A stretch of 64,000 nucleotides of DNA from Lysobacter_K sp043738095 (GCA_043738095.1 JAYSZI010000067.1:1-64000), one strand, 5' to 3'. Shown: positions 1-9,421, numbered from the stretch's first letter. The notes: generated by a model not told the origin, from the letters alone. Numbers and translations: made by a program.

Positions 1-2
1 TG

Positions 3-337
3 GCGCTCAGTCGCGGCTTGCCGCGGGTGATGCGCACCGACAACGGCAAGGAGTTCTGCGGCAAGGCGATGGTCGAGTGGGCGCACGCGCGAGGCGTTCA
101 CCTGACCTGCGACTCATCGAGCCCGGCAAGCCAAACCAGAACGCCTACGTCGAATCGTTCAACGGCCGGCTGCGTGACGAATGCCTCAACGAGCACTGGT
201 TCACAAGCCTGCTGCAAGCGCGGACGGTCATCGAAACCTGGCGCCGGGACTACAACGAGGAAAGGCCAAAGAAAGCACTCGGCGGGCTGACGCCCGCCGC
301 CTACGCAAGGCAACTGGCAGAAGCTCAGCTACAGTAA
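3..337 (+). pseudogene. IS3-family transposase (orfB) 3' fragment, frameshifted
   Basis: This is the C-terminal half of an IS3-type DDE integrase-core transposase that enters from the left edge. The first frame reads TDNGKEFCGKAMVEWAHARG, containing the second catalytic Asp. The reading then shifts by one base near 101-106, and the second frame continues LIEPGKPNQNAYVESFNGR and LRDECLNEHWF, containing the catalytic Glu region, to a stop at 335-337. An intact orfB would read both parts in one frame, so this copy is inactive. The sequence at about 350-383 (GAAAGCGGGGGGACGTCGG) resembles the terminal inverted repeat of this IS group, so the element probably ends there. It marks the left border of the gasdermin island. 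Confidence 0.85.
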
Positions 338-849
338 CCCCGGACTCCAAATGGTCCCGCTACTGAAAGCGGGGGGACGTCGGGAACAAACCAAGCCGAG
401 AAGCGGCGGTGGTTGCGAGAGTTTGGTGACGGGCGAGTCCACGATTGCACTCTGACGTACAAGGCGCACCGGAGACGGGCACCCGGCATCGATTGCGCGG
501 GATCCAGTTCATGCGTGTTCGGCCTACTACTTCACCACCCCCTAAGCGAAGGCCAGAGACCTTGTCCGCCTTTCTGGTTCGCCCGTTTGTAGAGGTCTTT
601 CGTATCGGTCGGGCGGATGTAGCCCTCGGCGAAATGGCGACCGACGACCCCAAGTGGACCTTCACTCATGAGCCTCGTCCATCCATTCGAAGCTGTTAGG
701 AGTGGTTACCATCACGCGGCGTGGCCGGTAGGACCAGTGGCTCTTCTTCGCGACAGCCAATCCTGGGGGCCACTTCTGATCGCATCGGGAACCGTGTCGT
801 TCGACATGTTTTCCATGAAGCCGGGACGCTTCCCTGCCGTCCGGACCCG
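338..849. other. gene-free stretch between IS relic and hydrolase gene
   Basis: Besides the probable IS end at about 350-383, I see no supported gene. Short open frames on both strands (for example minus 360-665) have arginine-rich, low-complexity translations typical of non-coding high-GC DNA. The stretch is the 3' flank of the minus-strand hydrolase gene. No convincing terminator hairpin was found. Confidence 0.5.
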
Positions 850-2178
850 TCATGTACTAATTGTGACTTCGCCCGTGTCCACCAAGGCTCGCAACATGGC
901 GGCCGCGCCGCACTGCTTTGACCCGGCGTTGGGGTCATAGCGGTGGTCGCGCACGTACTTGCCCTTTGTATAGTGGTTCGTGAAGCTCCACAGGTATGGC
1001 GAATTGATTCCCTTCGAGTTATAGCCGAAGCCGTTGTAGCCTTCGAAACGGTACAGCGCACGCGCCAACGACCAGTCCGACTGGTCAGTATGCCCCTGGT
1101 AGGTGATGGCATCCACGGCGCTGCTGAGCCAGTCGCCGGGCGGATTCCATGTCTGGGGTCGGTTTCGCGGAACCTGCACGGTCCTTGCCGACAAGGGGTC
1201 GCCGTTGTGGAGGTGCCCGTCGAAGCTGAAGGCTGCTTCCATTGCATGCACGATGCCGACGAACCACCACGGCGCCTGCGTCGCGGCTTCGACCTCGTCG
1301 TAGCGGACACGGCCCTTCCGAAGCATCTTGAGATACCACGCGACCGTCGACCTGCGGTCGTCGCGCAGCTTCGCCGTCGCGAACAGTTGCTCGTACTTCG
1401 GCTTGAGCGTCGTGAAATCCGGAGCCGCCTCCGCGACGACGATGTCGTTGTTCTCGAGATCCCAGTACAGGGCCTGGTTGACGCGCAACTGGGCCAGCGC
1501 TTCTTGCCAAGCAGCCAGTTGCGGCAAGGCGGGCAAACCGGGGTCGACGGACAATCCCAATGCCGACATGGCAGCAAGAATGTCGTCATCGATGTCGGAC
1601 GATGAGGCCGGTGCGACGGCCTCGGCGATCTGTTCGATCGTCCAGGCGGCGGCATCGTCGTACAACGCCTTGTCCGGGTGGACCGACAAGTGGAAATGGT
1701 GGGTGTGCGGATTGGCACCGGAGTATGAACGCCACGTCCAGGCGGGTACGGAGCGGATCGCCGAGGAGTTGGCGATGCGGCGATTCCAGATGATGTACTT
1801 GATGCGCTTGTCGCGGCTGGCGTGCAGCGCGGCTACCAGCTTGTGCACGTCGCAACCCGATGCGGGATGGTGTGTTATGTCGATCGCCGTGACAACGCCC
1901 TTCGAGCCATCGATGACCCATGGATTGTGGTCGGAAGCGCGCGACTGATGGGCCGCGTCGCCGATCATGCCGTCGTTCTTCTTGTCGCGCCCCGGGAAGG
2001 CGGTATCGACGCATCGGAGCAGAGCCTTGAGGGATTCCGCGGCGCGCCAGGGGCGAGTGGCTTCGGCGAGAATCGCGTCGCTGTCAGGCGACGGGACTGG
2101 CATCTCTGCCGGATCGGAATGGCCATCAAGCGGATCCGAGACCATCGTCGTGTCGAGCGGCGATTTGGCGTTGCCCAT
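850..2178 (-). CDS. two-domain peptidoglycan hydrolase: M15-type peptidase + lysozyme-family domain
   Basis: 442 aa, last gene of the gasdermin operon. Residues about 45-170 match the D-Ala-D-Ala/L-Ala-D-Glu type M15 fold seen in phage endolysins: SDHNP (His84), VVTAID (Asp100) and HTHHFHLSV (His163) supply the three expected zinc ligands. Residues about 300-435 resemble proteins annotated 'lysozyme family': WWFVGIVHAMEAAF (with Glu), GHLHNGDPLSART, ALYRFEGYNGFGY, SPYLWSFTNHYTKGKYV, KQCGAAAMLR. The ATG at 2178 was chosen because GGGAGATAACGAC precedes it; the frame stays open further upstream, but that part is shadow translation over the neighbour's 3' end. There is no signal peptide or membrane helix, so export would need a pore or lysis. 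It starts 37 nt after the STAND gene stop. Catalytic roles are family inference. Confidence 0.8.
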   Translation of the reverse strand: MGNAKSPLDTTMVSDPLDGHSDPAEMPVPSPDSDAILAEATRPWRAAESLKALLRCVDTAFPGRDKKNDGMIGDAAHQSRASDHNPWVIDGSKGVVTAIDITHHPASGCDVHKLVAALHASRDKRIKYIIWNRRIANSSAIRSVPAWTWRSYSGANPHTHHFHLSVHPDKALYDDAAAWTIEQIAEAVAPASSSDIDDDILAAMSALGLSVDPGLPALPQLAAWQEALAQLRVNQALYWDLENNDIVVAEAAPDFTTLKPKYEQLFATAKLRDDRRSTVAWYLKMLRKGRVRYDEVEAATQAPWWFVGIVHAMEAAFSFDGHLHNGDPLSARTVQVPRNRPQTWNPPGDWLSSAVDAITYQGHTDQSDWSLARALYRFEGYNGFGYNSKGINSPYLWSFTNHYTKGKYVRDHRYDPNAGSKQCGAAAMLRALVDTGEVTIST

Positions 2179-2215
2179 GTCGTTATCTCCCGAGGGGTCG
2201 GCGTGGAGGGGGCGA

Positions 2216-5200
2216 TCAACGCGACTGGTGCCAGTCGCTCGAGTGGTCGCGGCATAGCGCACGATCCCAGGCAAGGAACGAAGTCGCGATCCGCCCCCCG
2301 GGGCCTCTTGCGTCGTAGTCGAGCAGCCGTTCGCACAAGCTGGGAAGCAGACGGCAGCGATCGGCATAGCTGATGAAGGCCGTGCACCAGGCGCGGGGGT
2401 TGCTCTTGAAGCGGCGGTAGAAGGCCTCGGGCTCCATCTCGGCCGGACGAATGGACATCTGCTGCAGCGTCGGCCCAAGGATCGAGCGGGTCGCCATGCC
2501 GGTATTTCCGTCGCCATAGAAGCCGAGCAGGACCTCCCGGAGAGGTCGATGGAATTCCGTGGTTAGTCCGCGCATCAACAACACCGCGCCCGGTCGATCC
2601 AGCGCCACCGACATTACCTGGATCGGATCGCGCAACTTGCTGAATAGTTGATTCACTTTCGCCATCGGACGGCCGTGAAGGTTGTCGAGCTGCAGCTGCA
2701 ACGCACGCAGGCGTTTCCCGTTGTTCGCCACTGCGACCGTACCCGGCAATGCGGAGACGCGTTGCAACCAGTCCTTCTGTGGCACCGCCACGTGGCCTTC
2801 GGCCAGCTTCAGCGTTCCTGCCGTCTTCAGCTGCCTGGCTGCCAGATGGATTCGCCCAGCCGCCTCGGTCCTGACCGCGTTCCTACGCACGCGATCACCC
2901 ATGATCGACTCTCCGGTCGTCGCCTCGACCACTGTGATGAGGGCCGCGAGCGCAGAAAGGCCAGACCCGCGCTCGTCAGTGGAAAGCCACCTCAGCAGAT
3001 CAACATGGCGGGGGGGAAGCCGGCCTTCTCTCTGCAGCAATGCCAGCCGCGTAACCCAGTAGGCGCGGGACAGATCTACGGGAGACAGGCGTTTGGCCTT
3101 GAACCACACGCCGGCTTCCTCGGCGAGGATGACGTCAATGTCCGCCACGCGGTGGTCCCACTCGCCCAGTTCGGCCAATGCCTGGAGAACGAACGTCGGC
3201 GGACGGCGATCGTGTCCGGTCGGACGGTTTAGGTACAGATCGAGCGCCTCGCGTGCCTGGTCGTCGTTCACCAGTTGCGTGCCTTCCCCGTCACGCTTGG
3301 CATCGCCTTCCAGGTACCGCTTCCACTCGTCGTCGGTCATGGAGGAGGCATGGGGCGGCGCCGCGACGCTTGAGGTGCGGAAGCCGTCGGTGCCGCTCGT
3401 CGTTCCCGGCACTTCCAGCGAGTGCCACAGCCGCTGCGGCAATTCCTCCAGCACATCGCGCAACACCACGCGCACGGCCTCGCGGTCGCGCGGCAGGCTG
3501 TAGGGTTGCCCCAGCATGGCCAAGTGGTACAGGGCGAAGGCACGATCGGCCGGCGTACGGCGACGCAGGTGGAAGATCGCGGCGCCCTGGCGCAGGTCGC
3601 GCTCGAGCGCGAGCCCGTCCTTCGTGGCCGCCATGAGCTTGAGGGCGAATCGGCGTACATCGCGGTTGAAGGGGACGCTGTCCGCGGCGTGCGCCGGACG
3701 AACCAGCCAGTGGGTGGCGGACAGGGCGCGGAATACGCGAGTGGCCTTCTCGCGCAAGGCGCGGCTTTCGTCCGTTGCCGTGATGGATCCGCGGGGTGGT
3801 TGGGCCGCCAGCCGGTCCACGCACGGAATCACGACTTCCTCGAGTAACGCCCGTGTGATTTCCGGACAGTAGGCGGCGGCCAGGACGTAGGGCCGCGCCG
3901 CCGGATCGCTAACGTGCGCGACGATCCGGCGCATCAGGTAGTTGTGTGCGCTGGCTGGATCGATGCGGCTGTCGCGGTGGGCCTGGCGCACGTCCTCGCG
4001 CATCTGTTCGTCGCCCTGGCTGAGCGCGTCACCGGTGATGCGTAACAGCAGCGGATTTCCCGGCACGGCCTCTGCTGCCTGGAGGATCACCGCTTCGTCC
4101 TTGATGCCGCAGTTGCGCAGCAATGCGGCGGCTTCCGTTTGATCGAGCTCCGGAAGTTCGATCGATTCGGCCACCTTCGCACCCGCGTGGTCGAGACGGG
4201 CGATCAGGTTGCTTGTCGCGAAGCCGGCATCCTGGCCCGTCGGCGGATCCCGGCCTGCGATCACCAAGCGGATGTCGTGCGCGCGGGCTTCCGCGCCCAG
4301 GAATGACAGCCAATGCACCAGCCCGCTCGCGATCCGGTCGCTGCGGGCCAGTACCAGCTCTGCCGTGTCCAGGATGATCACAAGCGGGCCGCCGATCACC
4401 GCCGCGTCGAAGGCACCGTAGAGAATCGAACCCTCGTCGGACGCCGCTTCCGACAGCACCGACTGTGCCGCCATCATCGGTGTCGTGGCGCGCGACGATT
4501 TGCCGACCCTGCGTCGTCCGTCGCGCGACAGCTCCGCCGAGCGCTGGGTCATGGCGATGCTGCGCAGCATGGCTACACGTTCGGCCATCTCGGGTACAAA
4601 GCGCGCCAACTGCTCGCACAACGCCAGGTTGAGCGTGACCATCCGCGTCGGGTCGATCGCGGGTTCGTCGAAATCGATCCGCGCCACCCGCACCGCATGG
4701 TTGGGTTCGCGCAGTTCACGCTGCAGGAAGGCCAGCAGCGTCGTCTTGCCAGCTCCGCCGCCGCCATGGATGTAGATCGCACTCAACTTGGTTGATGGCT
4801 TGGCGATGGCGAACCGGACCAGCTTTGCCAACGTCAGCTGATGCACCCTGCCGACCATCGGCTGCCGCGTCATCCGGTCAAGGTCGGCATCGAGCGTGCG
4901 CGCGGCGAGCTCGGCGGCGATCTGGATCGTCCCGAACGGGGCGTTGCAGCGCTCGCCCAGCCAGTCGCACACACTTCCTAGGGAAGACAGTACGGGCGTC
5001 TGGATGCTCGACAACGCGGGTTTGTCTGGGGCCAGGGCCAGCGCGACAGCCTGACGCACGGGGTCGTCGACATCGCCAGGGATCTGCTCGCGTGCGGCGT
5101 CCCTCAACTCCTGGTCGCTGCGACTGGCCAGCTCCTGCTTGCGCGCCGCGACCGACAGGAACCACTGGCCCGGGCGCGACTGCACCGCCGTCTCGACGTC

Positions 5201-5389
5201 GCGTGCGAGCGGCGCGAGGACACGTGGCGCCTGCTCCCGGCTTTCGCCGACCAGCCTGACGGGCTCGACCCAGCCACGCACCGCGAGCTTGAGGCGCAGG
5301 TCGCGCGAAGGCTCCGGCGTGCGCGGCCCTTCGCTTGGCGCCGGCGCCCCGCCGAACAAAATATCCAGGTCGAGCAGTGCGCCACTCAT
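2216..5389 (-). CDS. large STAND/NACHT-like P-loop NTPase of the gasdermin operon
   Basis: 1057 aa. Walker A GGGGAGKTT at residues 209-217, Walker B PLVIILDTAE at about 336-345 and an Arg-containing sensor-like strand (RLVIAGRDPP) at about 375-385 define a STAND/AAA-type ATPase. The first ~200 residues are an uncharacterised N-terminal region. The ~600 residues after the NTPase core are helical, Arg/Leu-rich and may form a sensor or repeat domain, without a recognisable motif. The start codon ATG (5389) overlaps the stop of the upstream protease-NTPase gene as ATGA, which implies translational coupling. STAND proteins commonly oligomerise on detecting a phage or stress signal. Here the likely role is sensing or scaffolding protease activation, which is inference from context. 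Confidence 0.85.
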   Translation of the reverse strand: MSGALLDLDILFGGAPAPSEGPRTPEPSRDLRLKLAVRGWVEPVRLVGESREQAPRVLAPLARDVETAVQSRPGQWFLSVAARKQELASRSDQELRDAAREQIPGDVDDPVRQAVALALAPDKPALSSIQTPVLSSLGSVCDWLGERCNAPFGTIQIAAELAARTLDADLDRMTRQPMVGRVHQLTLAKLVRFAIAKPSTKLSAIYIHGGGGAGKTTLLAFLQRELREPNHAVRVARIDFDEPAIDPTRMVTLNLALCEQLARFVPEMAERVAMLRSIAMTQRSAELSRDGRRRVGKSSRATTPMMAAQSVLSEAASDEGSILYGAFDAAVIGGPLVIILDTAELVLARSDRIASGLVHWLSFLGAEARAHDIRLVIAGRDPPTGQDAGFATSNLIARLDHAGAKVAESIELPELDQTEAAALLRNCGIKDEAVILQAAEAVPGNPLLLRITGDALSQGDEQMREDVRQAHRDSRIDPASAHNYLMRRIVAHVSDPAARPYVLAAAYCPEITRALLEEVVIPCVDRLAAQPPRGSITATDESRALREKATRVFRALSATHWLVRPAHAADSVPFNRDVRRFALKLMAATKDGLALERDLRQGAAIFHLRRRTPADRAFALYHLAMLGQPYSLPRDREAVRVVLRDVLEELPQRLWHSLEVPGTTSGTDGFRTSSVAAPPHASSMTDDEWKRYLEGDAKRDGEGTQLVNDDQAREALDLYLNRPTGHDRRPPTFVLQALAELGEWDHRVADIDVILAEEAGVWFKAKRLSPVDLSRAYWVTRLALLQREGRLPPRHVDLLRWLSTDERGSGLSALAALITVVEATTGESIMGDRVRRNAVRTEAAGRIHLAARQLKTAGTLKLAEGHVAVPQKDWLQRVSALPGTVAVANNGKRLRALQLQLDNLHGRPMAKVNQLFSKLRDPIQVMSVALDRPGAVLLMRGLTTEFHRPLREVLLGFYGDGNTGMATRSILGPTLQQMSIRPAEMEPEAFYRRFKSNPRAWCTAFISYADRCRLLPSLCERLLDYDARGPGGRIATSFLAWDRALCRDHSSDWHQSR

Positions 5390-7383
5390 CGCTCTTCCGC
5401 CTCGAACTTGATCGCCGCTAGCGTAGCGGTAAGGGTTCGCATGTTTTCCGGCAACGGCGCGTCTGGCCGGTACACACTTGCGACAACCCTGGTGAGATCC
5501 GGCGTCGATAGTGGCCATCCCCGCGCCGCCGCGAGCGCCTTGATGTACGTGCGAAACTCCTCCTGGCGCAGGTGCAGCACCTCCAACTCGTGGCAGCCCA
5601 CATTCTCCGTTTCCGGGCGGGCCGCCAACCGGTCGATCATCGCTGCACGCTCGAACTCGTCCAAACCGATCAGCATTACCCTGATCGCCTCCGCCCCGGC
5701 GAGCGCCGCGACGAACTCGACCCATTGCGTGCCGACGAAGCGCGCGCCGTCGCCTCCAGGTCCGAAGTCGAACACGAGATAGCAGGTCCGGCCGGCGTCC
5801 GTGGAGCGACGTCGAATCTCCCTGATCACCTGGTCGAAATCGCGATAGCGGATGGACGCAGCCGCGGTTCGGTAGTCGGACTCTTCGGGCACGAGCAGCT
5901 GGCTTATCGCATCCGACCAGTCCATCGCGATGATCTGGGTAGGAGAAAAAACTAGCAGGTCCGTCTTGCGGGGATCGAGCATTTCCTTGAGTAGCCGCGC
6001 ACAGAAGCTTTTTCCCGTTCCTGCCTCACCGTGGATGAGGCAAAGCCGCTCGTTCGCGTCGGTGTCCTTGAGCCATGCATCTACGGTTGTCCTGGCAAAC
6101 CAGGGGTGGAAGGCCGGCAGTGACGACGCCACCTCCGGATCGATCCCGCCAAAGGCACTCTTGACCTCCACACGCCACTGCCCAGCATGCTCATCACCTG
6201 CCAGTCGCTTGCCGACCCGGTAGAACACGTCGACGGCCATCGCATCCTGCAGCTCGATTCCCAGTGTGCTGATCTTGAGTTCGAGCGGATCGTTGCCTGA
6301 TCGTCGCTGCTCCTTTCGGATGGCGCCAATACTCACGCCCCGGTTTCGCATGGTGGGAGCGCCGCCCGCGACGAGGTTCAGAGTGCCTTCATGCAAGCCC
6401 GCCACGTGGCCTTCGTGGTTGGCGCAACAGCCCCCTGACATGCCGGCGGCTGCATTGGCCAAGTGCAACCAGCGGCCAGACTCCTCGTGGACGTCGGTGA
6501 CGATGTCGACGCCCATCGCGATCGCGTTGCCGCCCGGGTAGCCGAAGGACCAGCACAACTTGCCCTTCTTGACCGCCGCACCCTCGGCGATCTCCACCGG
6601 GCTCACGTGTCCCACGCGCTGCGCGAGACGGACGAGGGCAAAGTCGAGGTTCTTGCCGCTTAACTCATCGAGCGTCTGTTCGAGGTGGTTGGGTGGCCTG
6701 CCGTGGGGCAACGCAAAGCAGACCAGAGGTTCGTTCGCGGCGGGCAGGACCTCGACCATGTGGTGTCGGGGCTGGTTTTCCCGGGCCTTGAAGCGAAATG
6801 CCAGCCCCTCCTTTAGGCGGGACGCCCATTGATGTGTGTCCGGCTGAACATCGGTCGTCGGTCGGGAAGACGATGAGCAAGGCTCGTCGTCACTTACCAA
6901 ATCCACGTCCATCACCACATGGGCGGCCGTGAGGACGAGATCGTCACGAACAAGGAACGCGCTGCCGAGGTGCGCCTGTCCCGGATTGCTGACGACCATC
7001 GCGCAGGCTTCGCTAACCTTCTGCAGGGACATCAGGATGTTGGCATCCAACAAGCCCCTTTGCTGATCAGTCATGCCTTGCATGACGCCGTAGCTTCTCA
7101 CCTCGCGGAGCATCCCCGCGATGTCGGCCGCCCGGCGCTGCGCCAGATGTTCGACGTTCGCTACCTTCCGCGCCAATTCGTCCAGGAAATCCGCCCGTTC
7201 CGCCTCCTCACAGGCCTGCCGCTTGGGGTTGGCCCCACCCATCGCCACAACGAGCGTCCAGTCCAGGGCCGGGCGCGAGCCAACCACCGCGACGTAGCAC
7301 TTGCCGAACTCTTCGTCCGACAGCTGCGTCCATTCCGCGAGAGCGGCCGCCCTGCCCTTGCTCGCGGCGGCGGTGTCGGTCAC
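5386..7383 (-). CDS. trypsin-like serine protease fused to a P-loop NTPase
   Basis: 665 aa from a GTG start at 7383 that overlaps the upstream stop as GTGA; an upstream in-frame ATG (7509) would lie deep inside the previous gene. Residues 1-120 form a small helical region that could be an effector-associated (EAD-like) adaptor. Residues about 125-345 carry a trypsin fold: LTAAH (His155), NLDFALV (Asp247), AAAGMSGGC (Ser316; GMSGG replaces the usual GDSGG). A P-loop, HGEAGTGKS, lies at 451-459, followed by a Walker B-like YLVFDFG segment, so the C-terminal half is an NTPase. This is the architecture expected for a signal-gated protease. It is the probable activator of the gasdermin, directly or via the free protease encoded just upstream. 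Confidence 0.87.
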   Translation of the reverse strand: MTDTAAASKGRAAALAEWTQLSDEEFGKCYVAVVGSRPALDWTLVVAMGGANPKRQACEEAERADFLDELARKVANVEHLAQRRAADIAGMLREVRSYGVMQGMTDQQRGLLDANILMSLQKVSEACAMVVSNPGQAHLGSAFLVRDDLVLTAAHVVMDVDLVSDDEPCSSSSRPTTDVQPDTHQWASRLKEGLAFRFKARENQPRHHMVEVLPAANEPLVCFALPHGRPPNHLEQTLDELSGKNLDFALVRLAQRVGHVSPVEIAEGAAVKKGKLCWSFGYPGGNAIAMGVDIVTDVHEESGRWLHLANAAAGMSGGCCANHEGHVAGLHEGTLNLVAGGAPTMRNRGVSIGAIRKEQRRSGNDPLELKISTLGIELQDAMAVDVFYRVGKRLAGDEHAGQWRVEVKSAFGGIDPEVASSLPAFHPWFARTTVDAWLKDTDANERLCLIHGEAGTGKSFCARLLKEMLDPRKTDLLVFSPTQIIAMDWSDAISQLLVPEESDYRTAAASIRYRDFDQVIREIRRRSTDAGRTCYLVFDFGPGGDGARFVGTQWVEFVAALAGAEAIRVMLIGLDEFERAAMIDRLAARPETENVGCHELEVLHLRQEEFRTYIKALAAARGWPLSTPDLTRVVASVYRPDAPLPENMRTLTATLAAIKFEAEER

Positions 7384-8570
7384 GCCTGGAACCTCACGCC
7401 CAGTGGATCGAGCACACGTTTCGCCACCGCGAATGACAGCGCGTAGTTGCTCGATTCCGTGAGACCGCCGAAATGGATCGCGAAGCAGGGCGTCTGCGCG
7501 TCGAGCCACGCAGCCACCAGCGAACCAGAAGCGCCGCCGAAGGTAGTAGCGTCGTGTCCGATGGCGCGCTTGGCCGTCAGGTCCTCGCGGTGAGTTCCCC
7601 GCGCTCGGGTGAAACGCCCAGGCGCCAGACGCTTGACCCCGAATTTGTTGGCGAACAGCGTGCGGATCACGAAATTCCAGTCGACGTTTGCGCCATCCCG
7701 CGTCGGCGGCGCCGCCGGGAATCCGATCACTGCCAGCGACGTCATGGTGCCATTCGCGTAACTTGCGTCGGCGCTGAGGGCTGGCACTTCTTTCGGCAAA
7801 TTGCCCGGGCTTCCGGTTAGATCCAGGCGCGCCACCACGACATCGACGCCCGAAAACACGCTGCCGACACCGTCCGGCAACAGCACCTCTACAACGCGGA
7901 AGCAGTTGGTTTCGAGCGCACAGCTTTCGCCGAAAAAATCGATCTCAAGGTGGCCGTCGATGCGGATGCGATCGTTTTCACGAGTCATCGCGATGCCGAA
8001 CAACTGCTCGGCCTGTTCGATGACGTGATAGTTCGTGAGGATGAGGCCCGCGTTGTGGTCGATCAGCGAGCCGGTGCCGACGAAGTTCGACGCGTGTCCG
8101 CCCGAGGGCTGGATCCGCCCTACGGCTCGCGCCAGGCGGGCGATCCCGTTCATCTCGGCCACGGCGACATCGCCCCCCCAAACTCCCAGGAACGGGTCGT
8201 GCGGATCCACGTCGCCGTTGCAGAGGAGAAAGCTCGGCCGCGTGCCGTCGCTGATGATGACGGCCTCCATCGCTGCGGCTTCGTCGGTCGCCAGGTCACG
8301 CTCTCCGCGCGCGACGCGCTCCAGGGCAGGACGGGCTTGCTGGAGCAGAACTTCCCTCGCCTTGCGCCAATCGTGCTCGTCGACACCATCCGGGCGCACG
8401 AGTTTGGCCTCCACCAGCGCGACGATGTCTGCCGGCCGGCCCGGTACGGCATCGGCCGGCAGGGCGGCCTCTGCCCTCTCCACCGCTTCTGCGCGGGAAC
8501 CCGCCGATTCTCGCGCCTTTTCGCTGACCGCCAGCGCGCGTGCGATTTCCCGTATCCGATCGCTTTCCAT
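7380..8570 (-). CDS. stand-alone trypsin-like serine protease of the gasdermin operon
   Basis: 396 aa. Residues 1-105 are helical and charged, possibly an EAD-like interaction module. The protease domain follows: VGTGSLI...ILTNYHVIE (His182), GVDVVVARL (Asp243), TTFGGASGSLV (Ser348). The triad is complete. There is no signal peptide, so it acts in the cytoplasm. It starts 29 nt after the gasdermin stop and ends inside the GTG start of the next gene. In described bacterial gasdermin systems a neighbouring protease removes a short C-terminal inhibitory tail of the gasdermin. This enzyme is the simplest candidate for that job. Its S1-pocket specificity cannot be read from the sequence alone. Confidence 0.9.
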   Translation of the reverse strand: MESDRIREIARALAVSEKARESAGSRAEAVERAEAALPADAVPGRPADIVALVEAKLVRPDGVDEHDWRKAREVLLQQARPALERVARGERDLATDEAAAMEAVIISDGTRPSFLLCNGDVDPHDPFLGVWGGDVAVAEMNGIARLARAVGRIQPSGGHASNFVGTGSLIDHNAGLILTNYHVIEQAEQLFGIAMTRENDRIRIDGHLEIDFFGESCALETNCFRVVEVLLPDGVGSVFSGVDVVVARLDLTGSPGNLPKEVPALSADASYANGTMTSLAVIGFPAAPPTRDGANVDWNFVIRTLFANKFGVKRLAPGRFTRARGTHREDLTAKRAIGHDATTFGGASGSLVAAWLDAQTPCFAIHFGGLTESSNYALSFAVAKRVLDPLGVRFQA

Positions 8571-8599
8571 AGCGGCCCCCTGGTCGTCGGCCGGTGCAG

Positions 8600-9421
8600 C
8601 TACGCGCCGTCCATCAGCAAGCCATCGGTTCTCAGGAAGGCGGGGGCGTCGCCATCTGTCTCGGCGCGAACGATGGCCTCTGCCACGACCGTGCCGGCAT
8701 CGACCAGTTTCATCGTGCGGTACTTGCCGTTGTCGAATACCAGCTGGACGGCCTGGAAGCCGAAGACGAGTGGAACGGCGCCTTCAAAGGTCACCAACCC
8801 GCTGGAGGCCTGGTTACCGCCGACCTTGACGTTGGCGCCGATGGCGTTCTGGATCACCGGGAGGTCGATGCCGATCGACTGCTTGCCCGAATCCTTGGCG
8901 GTGACGCTGATCTTGTTGGACTTGAGCGTGCTCGTCACGACGTACACCTTGTCATCGTTGAGCATATCGGCGACGGCGCGAGCGTACGGGTTGATCTTCG
9001 ACCCGAATAGGAACTGATCCACCAGGGCGAGTTCGGTGCTCGTCTCCAGGGTCGACGAAAACTCGAACTGGATGGTGCTGGCCTTCGCGTAGGCGTAGCT
9101 GATGCCCAGCGTCGAGCCGCCGAGGGCGGAGATCAACCCTCCAAGAATGTTGAGGCCGATGCCGATATCCAGGTCGGCCGATTGCGTTCCGCTGATGTTC
9201 GGGCCCACTTTGTCGGGCTTGATCGGCGGCAAGCCGGGGCCATTGGGATCGACGACAAATACCGAAGCGAGCTCTCCCATCCGTTGCAAGCGCCCTTTCC
9301 TCTCGACCAGCAGCTGGGTCGGGAGAAGGTCCACACGCGGCAGCTGGACGATGTTGTAGCCCTTCTTCTTCAGCGTCGTCAGCGAAGGGTCTTTGCAGCT
9401 CGGAAGGATTCCCATGTTCAT
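8600..9421 (-). CDS. bacterial gasdermin (pore-forming cell-death effector)
   Basis: 273 aa. The N-terminus MNMGILPSCKDP followed by LKKKGYNIVQLPR, and the late block SIGIDLPVIQNAIGANV...VPLVFGFQAVQL, match the bacterial gasdermin family (usual length about 250-280). The early Cys (residue 9, or 7 if translation starts at the second ATG at 9415) fits the conserved acylated N-terminal cysteine of this family. Residues 80-110 (DIGIGLNILGGLISALGG) are amphipathic or hydrophobic, as expected for membrane insertion. The ~40 residues after FGFQAVQL would be the autoinhibitory tail. They contain Arg252 and Arg264, plausible trypsin cleavage points. First gene of a five-gene operon. Weak SD AGGGAAATC before ATG 9421. 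The family assignment is by recalled similarity, not a search. Confidence 0.88.
   Translation of the reverse strand: MNMGILPSCKDPSLTTLKKKGYNIVQLPRVDLLPTQLLVERKGRLQRMGELASVFVVDPNGPGLPPIKPDKVGPNISGTQSADLDIGIGLNILGGLISALGGSTLGISYAYAKASTIQFEFSSTLETSTELALVDQFLFGSKINPYARAVADMLNDDKVYVVTSTLKSNKISVTAKDSGKQSIGIDLPVIQNAIGANVKVGGNQASSGLVTFEGAVPLVFGFQAVQLVFDNGKYRTMKLVDAGTVVAEAIVRAETDGDAPAFLRTDGLLMDGA

Noticed and set aside
2179..2517. N-terminal extension of the hydrolase frame to 2517
   Set aside because: Overlaps the STAND gene's 3' end, is Arg/Ser/Pro-rich and lacks an SD; ATG 2178 has a good SD.
7384..7509. Upstream ATG (7509) for the protease-NTPase gene
   Set aside because: It would overlap the previous gene by 130 nt; the GTGA overlap start at 7383 fits operon spacing better.
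7950..9017. 355-codon plus-strand frame across the protease and gasdermin genes
   Set aside because: Antisense to two motif-rich genes and spans their intergenic gap.
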